64,000 nucleotides of DNA. It comes from JASHPR01 sp963778075. Its GTDB lineage: Bacteria > Actinomycetota > Actinomycetes > Streptosporangiales > Streptosporangiaceae. Position 1 is the first letter of the stretch. Every line of letters begins with the position of its first letter. Below, in pieces: positions 27,601-38,300 of the stretch. Both the position numbers and the translations under genes were made by a program. Below the pieces are notes generated by a model. That model had not been told where the DNA came from. It did no database searches and saw only the letters and a list, made by a program, of their open reading frames with translations. Where the stretch lies: positions 62,001 through 126,000 of the forward strand of contig CAVZTJ010000005.1 of NCBI GenBank assembly GCA_963778075.1. Direction: 5' to 3'.

Positions 27601-27650
27601 GCCGCCATCCCCGGCCACTGCGACCCCTGCCCGGGGAACACAAACACCAC
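22662..27650 (-). CDS. PKS-3, second piece: AT-KR-ACP | KS and linker
   Basis: This frame starts inside the AT of module 3 (FVFPGQGSQWPGMAAG) only because the upstream frame is broken at about 27677. Domains by residue: AT 1-310, KR structural plus catalytic region 345-870, ACP 905-985, KS of module 4 1003-1430. After about residue 1550 (near 22992) it leaves the true frame and reads nonsense to 22662. The apparent start is therefore not a biological start, and the C-terminal about 110 residues are artefactual. Confidence 0.82.
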   Translation of the reverse strand: MVFVFPGQGSQWPGMAAGLAQSCPVFAGRLAQCAGVLEPLTGWPLVDTVCGRGADLGRVEVVQPALWAVMVSLAAVWQAAGVAPDAVVGHSQGEIAAAVVAGVLSLADGAKVVVARSRALGSLSGPGAMVSVPEPAGKVRERLAGWPGRLEVVAVNGPRTVVVSGDADAVAGLIAQCADEGVWAWQVPVDVAAHSVQVESLREQIAGDLDGIAPAAGEVPWLSAVTGELIAPDQAGAGYWYRSLREPVEFERAVQVLASSGHRVFVEVSAHPVLSPGIEDTLAAADVGAVTVAGTLRRGDGSLGRLMASMAEVWVRGTAVDWARFFPPPRSRVDLPTYAFQHQRYWPAHPAPTGDGVGSPAEARFWAAVEDQDLAALAGALQAGQDQNQELSALGEVLPVLSSWRRREREQSQSSRCRYQVTWQPAAECAARLAGTWLVVTASGQAGSGLGDRVAAALGEHGAVVTVAEADPASASRQDLAATVRQAAAEGPAGVLSLLAVDERPRPDHPSVSCGLAATLALVQALGDAGIEAPLWVATTGGVSVGAGEPLGSAAQAQVWGLGRVAALEHPGRWGGLVDLPAVLDRRAGAQLCGVLSGGEDQVAIRGSGVFARRLARAPLAGPAKRTWRPRGTVLVTGGTGGLAAHVARWLARDGAQHIVLTSRRGPAARGAAVLAAELPGYGARVTLAACDSADHDAVARLIHQLTTATPPLTAIIHTAGVPQSTSLAETDLSELATVAGGKAAGAAYLDELLADTELDAFVLFSAVASVWGGRQGAYAAANAYLDALAQQRRARGQAATSIAWGLWAGAGMGEGAGGEQLQRYGLREMAPELAVAAMRQAVEHGDTQLTVADVDWERFAPVFTITRPSPLIGDLPEVQRVLEVSAEPAETASALTRRLAGMSEADQRSAVLEVVRREAAAALGHASADEIEPARAFQDLGFDSLTALELRNRLGAVTGLRLPATLVFDYPTPAVMAGYLRAAALGVQERIEAPSPVVPAPDDDPVAIVGMSCRYPGGVHSPADFWELLVAGQDATGEFPADRGWDIDGLVDPDPDHAGTSYVSAGGFLSDAAGFDAGFFGISPREALAMDPQQRLLLEACWEALEDAGIDPATLRGTPAGVFAGTASSGYTAGLHAKADGLEGHLLTGWATSVTSGRVAYTFGLEGPAVSVDTACSSSLVALHLAAQSLRAGDCSLALVGGVTVMATPVAFTEFSRQRGLAADGRCKAFADAADGTGWGEGVGVLVVERLSDARSRGHRVLAVVAGSAVNQDGASNGLTAPNGPSQQRVIRAALANAALGAGQVDVVEAHGTGTTLGDPIEAQALIATYGQERAAGRGPLLLGSVKSNIGHTQAAAGVAGVIKMVAAMRHGIVPPTLHVDAPSSHVDWSAGSVELVTAPVPWPETGEPRRAGVSAFGVSGTNAHVILEQASGQTGAGANAAAGTAGMTDGNGAGAAALVVSGPEPVVPWVVSGRSAAGLRAQAGRLAGFADAAGDGVGLGDVGWSLAVTRSALGHRTVVCGASRAELVAGLGAVAAGEPAAGVVTGSGEGGAEGGVCVPRAGVAVAGDGGGPGAVVPGVRGPAGAVRRGAGAADGVAAGGHGVRAGRGSGPGGGGAAGVVGGDGVAGRGVAGGGSGARCGGGSFAGRDRGGGCGRGAVAG

Positions 27651-29310
27651 CTTCCCGCCGCCGCCCTCACCGCTGCCCGGTCACCACCCCCGCCACCGGC
27701 TCACCCGCCGCGACCGCCCCCAGCCCCGCCACCAGCTCGGCGCGCCCAGCCCCGCACACCACCGCCCGCTGCCCCAGCGCCGAACGGGTCACCGCCAGCG
27801 ACCACCCCACATCACCCAGCCCCGCCCCATCCCCGGCGGCGTCAGCGAACCCAGCCAGCCGCCCCGCCTGCCCGCGCAGCCCCGCCGCCGACCGCCCCGA
27901 CACCACCCACGGCACCACCGCAGCCCCACCCGACACCAGCAAGCCGCCAGGCTCACCAGCCGCAGCACCACCATCCCCGCCCGCAGCACTACCATCCCCG
28001 CCCGCGCCCGCACCCTCCAGCTCACCCGGAGCCTGCTCCAAGATCACATGCGCGTTAGTCCCGCTGATCCCAAAAGACGACACCGCCGCCCGCCGCGGTT
28101 CTTTGGTCTCCGGCCACGGCGCCGTTTCGGTGACCAGCTGCACCGCGCCGGCCGACCAGTCCACATGCGACGACGGCGCGTCCACGTGCAGTGTCGGCGG
28201 CACGACGCCGTGCCGCATCGCGGCCACCATCTTGATCACCCCGGCCACACCCGCCGCCGCCTGAGCGTGACCAATGTTCGACTTGACCGATCCGAGCAGC
28301 AAGGGACCACGCCCGGCGGCCCGTTCCTGCCCGTACGTCGCGATCAGCGCCTGCGCCTCGATCGGATCCCCCAGCGTCGTGCCCGTCCCATGCGCCTCCA
28401 CCACATCGATCTGGCCCGCGCCGAGCCCCGCGCTGGCCAGCGCCTGGCGGATCACCCGCTGCTGCGACGGGCCGTTCGGCGCGGTCAGCCCGTTACTGGC
28501 CCCGTCCTGATTCACCGCACTGCCCGCGACCACCGCCAGCACCCGGTGCCCCCGCGAACGAGCATCCGACAGCCGCTCCACCACCAGCACGCCCACGCCT
28601 TCGGCCATGCCCGCACCGTCCGCCTCGTCCGCGAACGACTTGCACCGGCCGTCGGGCGCGAGTCCCTGCTGGGAGAACTCCGTGAACACCATGGGCGTGG
28701 ACATCACCGTCACCCCGCCCACCAGCGCGAGTGAGCACTCCCCTGCCCGGAGCGACTGCGCCGCCAGATGCAGTGCCACCAGCGACGACGAGCACGCGGT
28801 GTCCACACTCACCGCCGGGCCCTCCAAACCCAGCGTGTACGCCACCCTGCCCGAGACGACACTCGCCGCGCTCCCCGTGGCCAGGTGCCCCTTCAGGCCC
28901 TCTGGCGCAGCCGCCGCCAGTGCGGCATAGCCCTGGCCGCTTGTCCCGGCGAACACCCCGGCCGGGGTGCCGCGCAGCGTGGCCGGGTCGATCCCTGCGT
29001 TCTCCAGTGCCTCCCAGCACGCCTCCAGCAGCAGCCGCTGCTGTGGATCCATCGCCAGCGCCTCACGCGGGCTGATCCCGAAAAACCCCGCATCAAACCC
29101 GGCCGCATCCGACAGGAACCCTCCCGCGCCGACCCGCGATGTTCCAGGATCACCCGGATCGGGATCGAGTAGCTCACCGATGTCCCAGCCACGGTCCGCC
29201 GGAAATCCTGAAACCGCGTCCGTACCCGCGGTGAGCAGCTTCCACAGATCGTCCGGGCCCTGGACCCCACCCGGGTAACGGCAGCTCATTCCCACGATCA
29301 CGACCGGCTC
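24690..29310 (-). other. PKS-3 module 3: KS-AT(VAAH)-KR-ACP with atypical KR
   Basis: KS cysteine near 28790; frame break at 27677 between KS and AT; AT VDVAAHS near 27075. The KR (TGGTGGLA near 25745) lacks the LDD loop (HTAGVPQSTSLAETDL) and has FSAVASVWGGRQGAYAAAN near 25308. The Trp before the Tyr marks an A-type KR. The second Ser of the usual FSS is Ala, and one residue is missing between Trp and Tyr, so activity is uncertain. ACP near 24805. Confidence 0.75.
26586..28590. repeat. 2.0-kb duplicated KS-AT segment, copy A
   Basis: Matches 37549-39552 at a constant offset of 10963 up to the position near 27672 and 10962 beyond it. The only difference I see is there: CCGCTGCCCGG in this copy against CCGTTCCCGG in copy B. 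It encodes the C-terminal two thirds of a KS, the linker and the whole AT of module 3. Confidence 0.9.
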
Positions 29311-32300
29311 ATCGACGGCCGCCGCCGCCGAGGTCGCCACGATGTGCCCGGTGCCCGCCAGCTCTGCCCGCAGGTAGCCGGCCATTGCCGCAGGGGTGGG
29401 GTAGTCGAAGACCAGCGTCGCGGGCAGCCGCAGCCCGGTGATCGCGCCGAGCCGGTTGCGCAGCTCGAGCGCGGTCAGCGAGTCAAAGCCAAGGTCCTGG
29501 AACGCCCGGCCCGGATCGATCTCATCCGCCGTGGCGTGTCCCAGTACCGTGGCGGCCTCGCCGCGGACCAGATCGGCCAGCCGCCGGTCCTGCTCTGACG
29601 CTGTCATCCCAGCGAGCCGCCCCGCGAACGCCAGGGAACTCGGATCGGCTGCCTGAGCGCCCGCCTGGGCGGACAGCTCCCGGACTTCGGGCAGGTCGCT
29701 GATCAGCGGGCTTGGCCGGGCGATGGTGAACAGGGGAGCGAACCGTCCCCAGTCGACGTCGGCGACGGTCAGCTGGGTGTCGCCGTGTTCTACCGCCTGG
29801 CGCATCGCGGCGACCGCCAGATCCGGCGCCATCATCCGCATCCCGCCGCGCCGGACCCGTCGCTGGATCAGCTCGTCCTCGCCCATGCCTGCGCCGGCCC
29901 ACAGGCCCCATGCGATGGAGGTCGCGACCTGGCCGCGGGTCCGGCGCTGCTGGGCGAGCGCGTCCAGGTATGCGTTCGCCGCCGCGTAATTGGCCTGAGC
30001 CACGTGGCCCAGCGTGCCCGCGACCGAGGAGAAGAGGACGAACGCCGAGAGGTCCATCTTGCTGGTCAGCTCGTCCAGGTTCCGCGCCGTATCCGCCTTC
30101 GCCCTCAGCGCGCCAGCAAGCTGCTCCATCGTCAGACCGTCGAGCACCCCGTCATCGAGCACCCCCGCGGTGTGGATGATGGCAGTGAGCGGTGGGGTCG
30201 TGGTGGTGAGCTGGTGCAGCAGCCGGGCGAGTGCGTCGTGGTCGGCGGTGTCGCAGACGGCCAGCGTGACATGGGGACCGTAGCCTGACAGTTCGGCGAC
30301 CAGAGCGGCGATGCCGGGGGCGGCCGGGCCGCGGCGGGAGGTCAGCACGATGTGCTGAGCGCCGTCGCGGGCAAGCCAGCGGGCCACGTGGGCGGCCAGC
30401 CCGCCGGTTCCGCCGGTGACCAGCACCGTGCCGCCGGGCTGCCAGGTTTGCCGTTGCGGCCCGGTCAGCGGGGCCCGGGCCAGCCGCCGGACCAGCACGC
30501 CGCTGGCGCGGATCGCGACCTGGTCTTCGGCGCCGGCGGTGGCGGTGGCCAGCACCCCGCACAGCCGCGCCGCGGCACGCTGGTCCAAGACCGCCGGCAG
30601 GTCAACCAGCCCACCCCAGCGACGGGGGTGCTCGAGGGCTGCCACCCGGCCCAGCCCCCAGGCTTGCGCCTGCACCGCGCTGCCCAGCGGATCACTCGGC
30701 CCGGCCGACACCCCGCCAGAAGTAGTCACCCACAACGGTGCCTCCACACCGGCGTCACCCAGCGCCTGCACCAGCGCCACGGTCGCCGCCAGCCCGCACG
30801 ACACCATGGGATATCCCGGGCACGGCCGCTCATCAAGCGCCAGCAGCGACACCACCCCAGCCAGCCCGCCACCAGCCGAAGCCAGGCCGCCGTCCGCCAC
30901 GGCCTGCCCTACCGCCGCAGCCAGTTCCGCGCGGCTGACCTCGGCCGGGCCGGTCTCGGCGACCGTCACCTCCGCGCCGTGCTCACCCAGCGCCGCGACC
31001 ACTTTGCCCGCCAGCCCCGTATCCGCCTGCCCGGAACCGGCCACGACCAGCCACGTTCCGGTAAGCCTGGCTGGCGGGTCGGCCACCGGCTGCCAGATCA
31101 CGCAGTAACGCCACCGGCTGGACTGCGAGCGTTCGCGTTCGCGCCGCCGCCACGACGACAGCACTGGCAGCACCGCACCCAGCGCACCCAGCGGCGATCC
31201 CGGCCCCGCAGCCAGCACCTGGTCGCGGCCGGCTTGCAGGGTCCGGGCCAGCGCAGCCAGATTCTGGTCCTCCACCGCCGCCCAGAACGCCGACTCAGCC
31301 GCGCTGCCCGCGCCTGCCGCTGCCTCGGCCGCTGGCAGCGGGGGCCAGTAGCGCTGGTGCTGGAAGGCGTAGGTGGGCAGCTCCACCCGCGACCGCGGGG
31401 GCGGGAAGAACCGCGCCCAGTCCACCGCCGTGCCCCGCACCCACACCTCAGCCATCGACGCCATCAGCCGGCCCAGCCCGCCATCACCGCGCCGCAGCGT
31501 CCCCGCCACCGTCACCGCACCCACGTCCGCGGCCGCCAGCGTGTCCTCAATCCCCGGCGACAGCACCGGATGCGCACTGACCTCAACAAACACCCGGTGC
31601 CCCGAGGAAGCCAGAACCTGCACCGCGCGCTCAAACTCCACCGGCTCCCGCAAGCTGCGATACCAGTACCCCGGGCCGGCATCTCCCGCGACGGTGAACT
31701 CCCCGGTCACCGCCGACAGCCACGGCACCTGCCCGGGCATCGGCGTAATGCCGTCCAGATCCCCGACGACCCGCTCGCGAAGCGTCTCAACCTGAGCCGA
31801 ATGCGCAGCCACGTCAACCGGGACCTGCCAGGCCCACACCCCCTGCTCAGCGCACTGCGCGATCAGCCCGGCCACCGCGTCAGCGTCACCGGACACCACC
31901 ACCGTGCGCGGGCCGTTGACCGCCACGACCTCCAGCCGTCCGGACCAGTCCGTCAGCCGCTCGCGGACCTTGGCCGCCGGCTCCGGAATCAGCACCATCG
32001 CGCCAGGCCCGGCGAGTGATCGCAGGGCCTGGCTGCGGGCCAGCACGACCCGGGCCCCGTCGGCCAGCGACAGCACCCCGGCCACACACGCCGCGGCGAT
32101 CTCGCCCTGCGAGTGGCCCACCACGGCGTCGGGGGTTACCCCCGCGGCCTGCCACACCGCGGCCAGCGACACCATCACCGCCCACAACGCCGGCTGCACC
32201 ACCTCCACCCGGCCCAGATCCGCGCCCCGCCCGCACACGGTGTCCACCAGCGGCCACCCCGTCAGCGGATCCAGCACAGCAGCGCACTGCGCCAGACGCT

Positions 32301-35300
32301 CCGCGAACACCGGGCACGACTCCACCAGCCCCGCGGCCATCCCCGGCCACTGCGATCCCTGCCCGGGGAGCACAAACACCACCTTCCCCGCCCCCGCCAC
32401 CTTCCCCCCACCCCCGCCGCCCTCGGTGCCGGGCACCACCCCCGCCGCTGGTTCCCCCGCCGCGACCGCACGCAGCCCGGCCAAAAGCTCATCCCGGCTG
32501 GTCCCGGTCACCACAGCTCGGTGCGTCAGCGCGGACCGGGTAGCCGCGAGCGACCAGCCCACGTCGGTCAGGCTCAGGTCCTGGCCACCGACACCGGCGA
32601 ACCCGGCCAGCTGCCCCGCCTGCGCCCGCAGTCCTGCCGCCGACCTCGCCGACACCACCCACGGCACCACACGCCCCGCACCCGAAGCCAGCTCAGCCGC
32701 ATCCTTCCCGGCCACGTCGCTGCCGGGCCCGGCGTCGCCGTCCTGATCCCGTTCAGTCCCGGCCGGGGCCTGCTCCAAGATCACATGCGCGTTGGTGCCG
32801 CTGATCCCGAACGACGAAACCCCGGCCCGCCGCGGCTCCCCCGTGTCCGGCCAGGGAACTGCTTCGGTGACCAGTTCCACAGCCCCGGCGGACCAGTCCA
32901 CATGGGTTGAGGGAGTGTCGGCGTGCAAGGTGGGCGGCACGACGCCGTGCTGGATCGCGGCGATCATTTTGATCACCCCGACCACGCCCGCGGCCGCCTG
33001 GGCATGGCCGAGGTTCGACTTCACCGACCCCAGCAGCAGGGGTCCGCGGCCCGCGGCCCGTTCCTGCCCGTAGGTGGCGATCAGCGCCTGCGCCTCAATC
33101 GGATCCCCCAGCGTCGTTCCCGTCCCATGCGCCTCCACCACATCGACCTGGCCCGCGCCCAGCCCCGCGCTGGCCAGCGCCGCCCGGATCACCCGCTGCT
33201 GCGACGGCCCGTTCGGAGCGGTCAGCCCGTTACTCGCCCCGTCCTGATTCACCGCACTGCCCGCGACCACCGCCAGCACTCGGTGCCCGCGCGAACGCGC
33301 ATCCGACAGCCGCTCCACCACCAGCACACCCACGCCCTCGGAGAAGCCAGTGCCATCGGCGGCATCCGCGAACGCCTTGCACCGGCCATCGGGTGCCAGA
33401 TTCCGCTGCTGCGAGAACTCCGTGAAGACCATCGGCGTGGCCATCACCGTCACGCCGCTGGCCAGGGCCAGCGTGCACTCCCCTGCTCGCAGCGACTGGG
33501 CCGCCAGATGCAAGCTCACCAGCGACGACGAGCACGCCGTGTCCACGCTGACCGCCGGGCCCTCCAGACCCAGCACGTAGGCGACCCGGCCCGACACCAC
33601 GCTGTAGGCTGTGCCGGTGAAGTCCGCCAGGTTCCCCCCCGCCGCCTGAAGGGGCACCGAATAGTCGCTGTAGCCGATACCGGCGAACACCCCGGCGGGC
33701 GTGCCGCGCAGCGTGGCCGGGTCGATCCCGGCATCCTCCAGCGCCTCCCAGCACGCCTCCAGCAGCAGCCGCTGCTGCGGATCCATCGCCAGCGCCTCAC
33801 GTGGGCTGATCCCGAAAAACCCCGCATCAAACCCCGCCGCATCAGCCAAAAACCCGCCACGACTCGTATAACTCTTGCCCGCCACACCAGGCTCGGGATC
33901 AAACAGCTCGTCGATGTCCCAGCCCCGGTCCGCCGGAAGCCCGCCGATCGCGTCCCGGCCGGCCGCCACCAGCTCCCAGAACTGCTGCGGTGATCCCACG
34001 CCACCGGGGAGCCGGCAGCTCATCCCGACGATCACCACCGGGTCGTCGCTGGCTAGCACCGCGGTAGCGGCCAGGGCTCCCGTGTCCGCCGCGTGCTGCC
34101 CGAATAGCTCCGGGACCAGGAACCCCGCAAGCGCGGCTGGCGTCGGGTAGTCGAAGATCAGCGTCGCCGGCAGCCGCAGCCCGGTGGCCGTGCCGAGCCG
34201 GTTGCGCAGCTCGAGCGCGGTGAGCGAGTCAAAGCCAAGATCCTTGAACGTCTGGCCGGGATCGGCGGCGCCCGGATCAGCGAAACCAAGCACCGTCGCC
34301 ACCTGGGCCCGCACGAGGTCGAGCACCGCGGTCTGCCGCTCCGCGGCGGTCAGGACAGCCAGCCGGGCACTCAGCGCGTCTTCTCGTCCGGCCGGATGAG
34401 TGGCCGCCGGGCGCATCGGCGCTTGCATCAGGCCAGCCAGCAACGGGGGCACTGTCCCGGCCCACCTCCGCACCGCCGCGGCATCGAGCCGCGCCGGGAC
34501 CAGGACGGGCTCCCCACACGCCATCGCCGCGTCGAACAGGCTCAGGCCTTCCGCGGCGGCCAGTCCCCGCACTCCCTGACGGGCCATTCGTTCGGCGTTC
34601 GCCTGACCCACCATTTCGCTGGCCTGCTCCCACAGGCCCCAGGCCAGCGACAGCGCCGAAAGACCTCGTCCCGCGCGGAATCGGGCCAGCGCATCCAGGA
34701 AGCTGCTCGCCGCGGCGTAATTGCCCTGCCCAGGACCGCCGAGCGTGCCAGCGACCGAGGAGAACAACACGAACAGCGACAGGTCGAGATCCTGGGTCAG
34801 CTCATGCAGATGCCATGCCCCGTCCGCCTTCGGCGCCAGCACCGCATCCACTCGGCGCGGGGTCAGCGACCCGACCACACCGTCATCAAGCACGCCAGCG
34901 GCGTGCACCACGCCGGTCAGCGGATGCTGTGCCGGGATCGCGGCCAGCAATTGCCGCACAGCCCGGCGGTCACCGAAGTCGCACGTCGCCACCATGACCT
35001 GAGCGCCGAGGCATGCCAGGTCTGCGGCCAGCGCGGCGGCGCCGGCACCGTCGATGCCATGGCGCGAGGCCAGCACCAGGTGCCGGACTCCGTACGCGGT
35101 CACCAGGTGCCGGGACAGCAGGCTGCCGAGCGCTCCGGTTCCGCCGGTCACCAGCACGGTGCCGTCCGCTTTCAGCGGCTGGGGAATGGTCAGCACGATC
35201 TTGCCGGTGTGCCGTGCCTGGCTCATGAACCGCAGCGCCTCCCGCGCGCGGCGCACATCCCAGACGGCGTGCGGCAACGGCGCCAGAACTCCCTGAGCGA

Positions 35301-38300
35301 ACAGTTCTCCGAGCTCGGCCAGCATCTCAGCGATGCGGTCCGGGTCAACTACCAGCACGTCGAACGCTTGGTAGCTGGTGCCCGGGTGGGCCGCGGCCAT
35401 CTGCTGCGGGTCGCGGATGTCGGTCTTGCCCAGCTCGATGAACCGGCCTTCCGGCGCGAGCAGGCGCAGCGAGGCATCGACAAAGTCCCCGCGCAGGCAA
35501 TCGAGCACCACATCCACGCCGCGGCCGCCGGTTGCGGCCCGGAATGCCTGCTCGAAATCGAGCGTGCGCGACGACGCGATGTGAGCCGGGTCCAGGCCTG
35601 CGCTGGCGAGCACGTCCCACTTGCCAGGGCTTGCGGTCGCATACACTTCCGCGCCCAGATGGCGGGCGATCTGCACCGCGGCCATGCCCACGCCGCCCGC
35701 GGCGGCGTGGATCAGCACCGACTGTCCAGCCCGCAGCCCGGCCAGGTCGACCAGCCCGTAATAGGCGGTCAGGAACGTCACGGGGACCGTCGCCGCCTCA
35801 GCGAACGACCATCTGCCCGGGATTCTGGCCAGCATCCGGTGGTCGGTCACTGCCACCGGCCCGAACGCCCCGCCCGGGAACACGCCGCCCATCACCGCGT
35901 CGCCCACGGCCAGGTCGCTCACCCCCGGCCCGGTCTCGGCGACCAGGCCGGCGGCCTCCACGCCCAGATTCCGGCCGTCGCCGGGCCCGAGGCCTAGTGC
36001 CACGAAAACGTCGAGGAGGTTGACCCCCGCAGCCCGGACGGCAACCCGTACCTCTCCGTCGGCCAGCGGCCGCAACTGATCATCGGCTTCGGCCAGCGTC
36101 AGGTTCTCCACCGTGCCGCGCTGGGTGACATCGAGCCGCCACGCGGCCGACCCACCCGGAACGGTCAAGGCTCCGCTCTGCGGGGCACGGACCATCCGCG
36201 GCACCCGCAGTTCTCGCTTGCGTACGGCGAATCGCGGCTCACCGAGCGCAAGCCCGGCTTGGATCAGCGCCAGAGACGCTCCATCCAGGCTGGCGTCCAC
36301 GTCCGCGAGCACCACCTGCCCTGGGCTTTCCGACTGAACCGATCCCACCAAGCCCCACACGGCCGCGCCGGCCAGGTCGGTGACCTCGTCACCGACTCCC
36401 GCGGCCACCGCGCCCTGGGTCACCACCACCAGGCGCGAGCGGGCGAACCGGTCGTCGGCCAGCCACTGCTGGACCACGCTCAGGACGTGGTGCACGGCCG
36501 CCCGCACACCTTCGGGGACCGGGCCGGCCGCCCGCGCGGACGCCGCGACTACGACGTCCGGTATCTGGTCCAGCGCAGCCAGCCCGGCCTCGCCCAACAG
36601 CACCACGGCCGGATCAGCGCCGTCGGCTGCCGGGACTACCTCGGCCGCATCCCACTCCACCTGGAACAGCCAGTCCCGCCCACCGCCGGCAGCCAGCGTC
36701 CTGAGGTCAACCGGACGCGAGACTAGGGAACCTACCGATGCCACCGGGAGCCCGGCCGTATCCGCCAGGGCCAGCGACACGCCATCACCGGCCCGGGCCA
36801 GCCGCACCCGCAGCCTGGACGCCCCGGCGGCGTGGAGTTCCACCCCGGACCAGGCGAACGGCAGCGGCGGTCCATCTTCGCCGCCAGGCTCCATGAACGG
36901 CCCCAGGCCGATCGCGTGCAACGCCGCATCGAGCAGCGCCGGATGCAGCCCGAAGGACTCCGGGGCCATCCCGTCGCGCAGCGCGACCTCGGCGAACACT
37001 TCATCTCTGCGCCGCCACGCCGCGACCAGCCCGCGGAATGCCGGCCCGTACGCCACGCCCCGCCCGGCCAGGGCGTGATACCACCCGTCGAGGCCGACCG
37101 CTTCGGCGCCCGGCGGCGGCCACTGGGCCAGGTCAAACGATGGCGCCGCAGCACCAGGGGCCAGGGTCCCGGTAGCGTTCCTGGTCCACGCGGCCCCGTC
37201 TCCCGCGGCCTCACGCCGCGAGTGAACGCTCACGGCCCGGCGGCCGGCCCCATCGGGCGCGCCGACTCCCAGCTGAACCTGGACGCCGCCGTGCTCTGGG
37301 ATGGTCAGCGGCGACTGGAGGACCAGCTCCTCAAGCAAGCCCGCGCCGACCTTGTCGCCCGCGCGGATCGCCAGATCCACGAACGCCGCACCGGGCAGCA
37401 GCACGATCCCGGCGACCTGATGGTCGGCCAGCCACGGATGGGCGGCCAGCGACAGCCGTCCGGTCAGTACCACCCCGCCCGACTCGGGCAGTTCCACCGT
37501 CGCGCCCAGCAGCGGATGCCCGGCCGCCGCCTGGCCGAGGCCGGCCGGATCGCCGGTGGGCGCTGGGTGTGCGGGCCAGTAGCGCTGGTGCTGGAAGGCG
37601 TAGGTGGGCAGGTCCACCCGCGACCGCGGCGGCGGGAAGAACCGCGCCCAGTCCACCGCCGTGCCCCGCACCCACACCTCAGCCATCGACGCCATCAGCC
37701 GGCCCAGGCTGCCATCACCGCGCCGCAGCGTCCCCGCCACCGTCACCGCACCCACGTCCGCGGCCGCCAGCGTGTCCTCAATCCCCGGCGACAGCACCGG
37801 ATGCGCACTGACCTCAACGAACACCCGGTGCCCCGAGGAAGCCAGAACCTGCACCGCCCGCTCAAACTCCACCGGCTCCCGCAAGCTGCGATACCAGTAC
37901 CCGGCCCCCGCCTGATCCGGCGCGATCAGTTCCCCAGTCACCGCCGACAGCCACGGCACCTCCCCCGCCGCCGGCGCGATGCCGTCCAGATCCCCGGCGA
38001 TCTGCTCACGCAGCGACTCCACCTGCACCGAATGCGCAGCCACGTCAACCGGGACCTGCCAGGCCCACACCCCCTCATCCGCGCACTGAGCGATCAGCCC
38101 CGCCACCGCGTCCGCGTCACCAGAAACCACCACCGTGCGCGGCCCATTGACCGCCACCACCTCCAGCCGCCCCGGCCACCCCGCCAGCCGCTCCCGGACC
38201 TTGCCCGCCGGCTCCGGAACCGACACCATCGCACCCGGCCCCGACAGCGACCCCAAGGCCCGGCTGCGCGCCACCACCACCTTCGCGCCATCAGCCAGCG

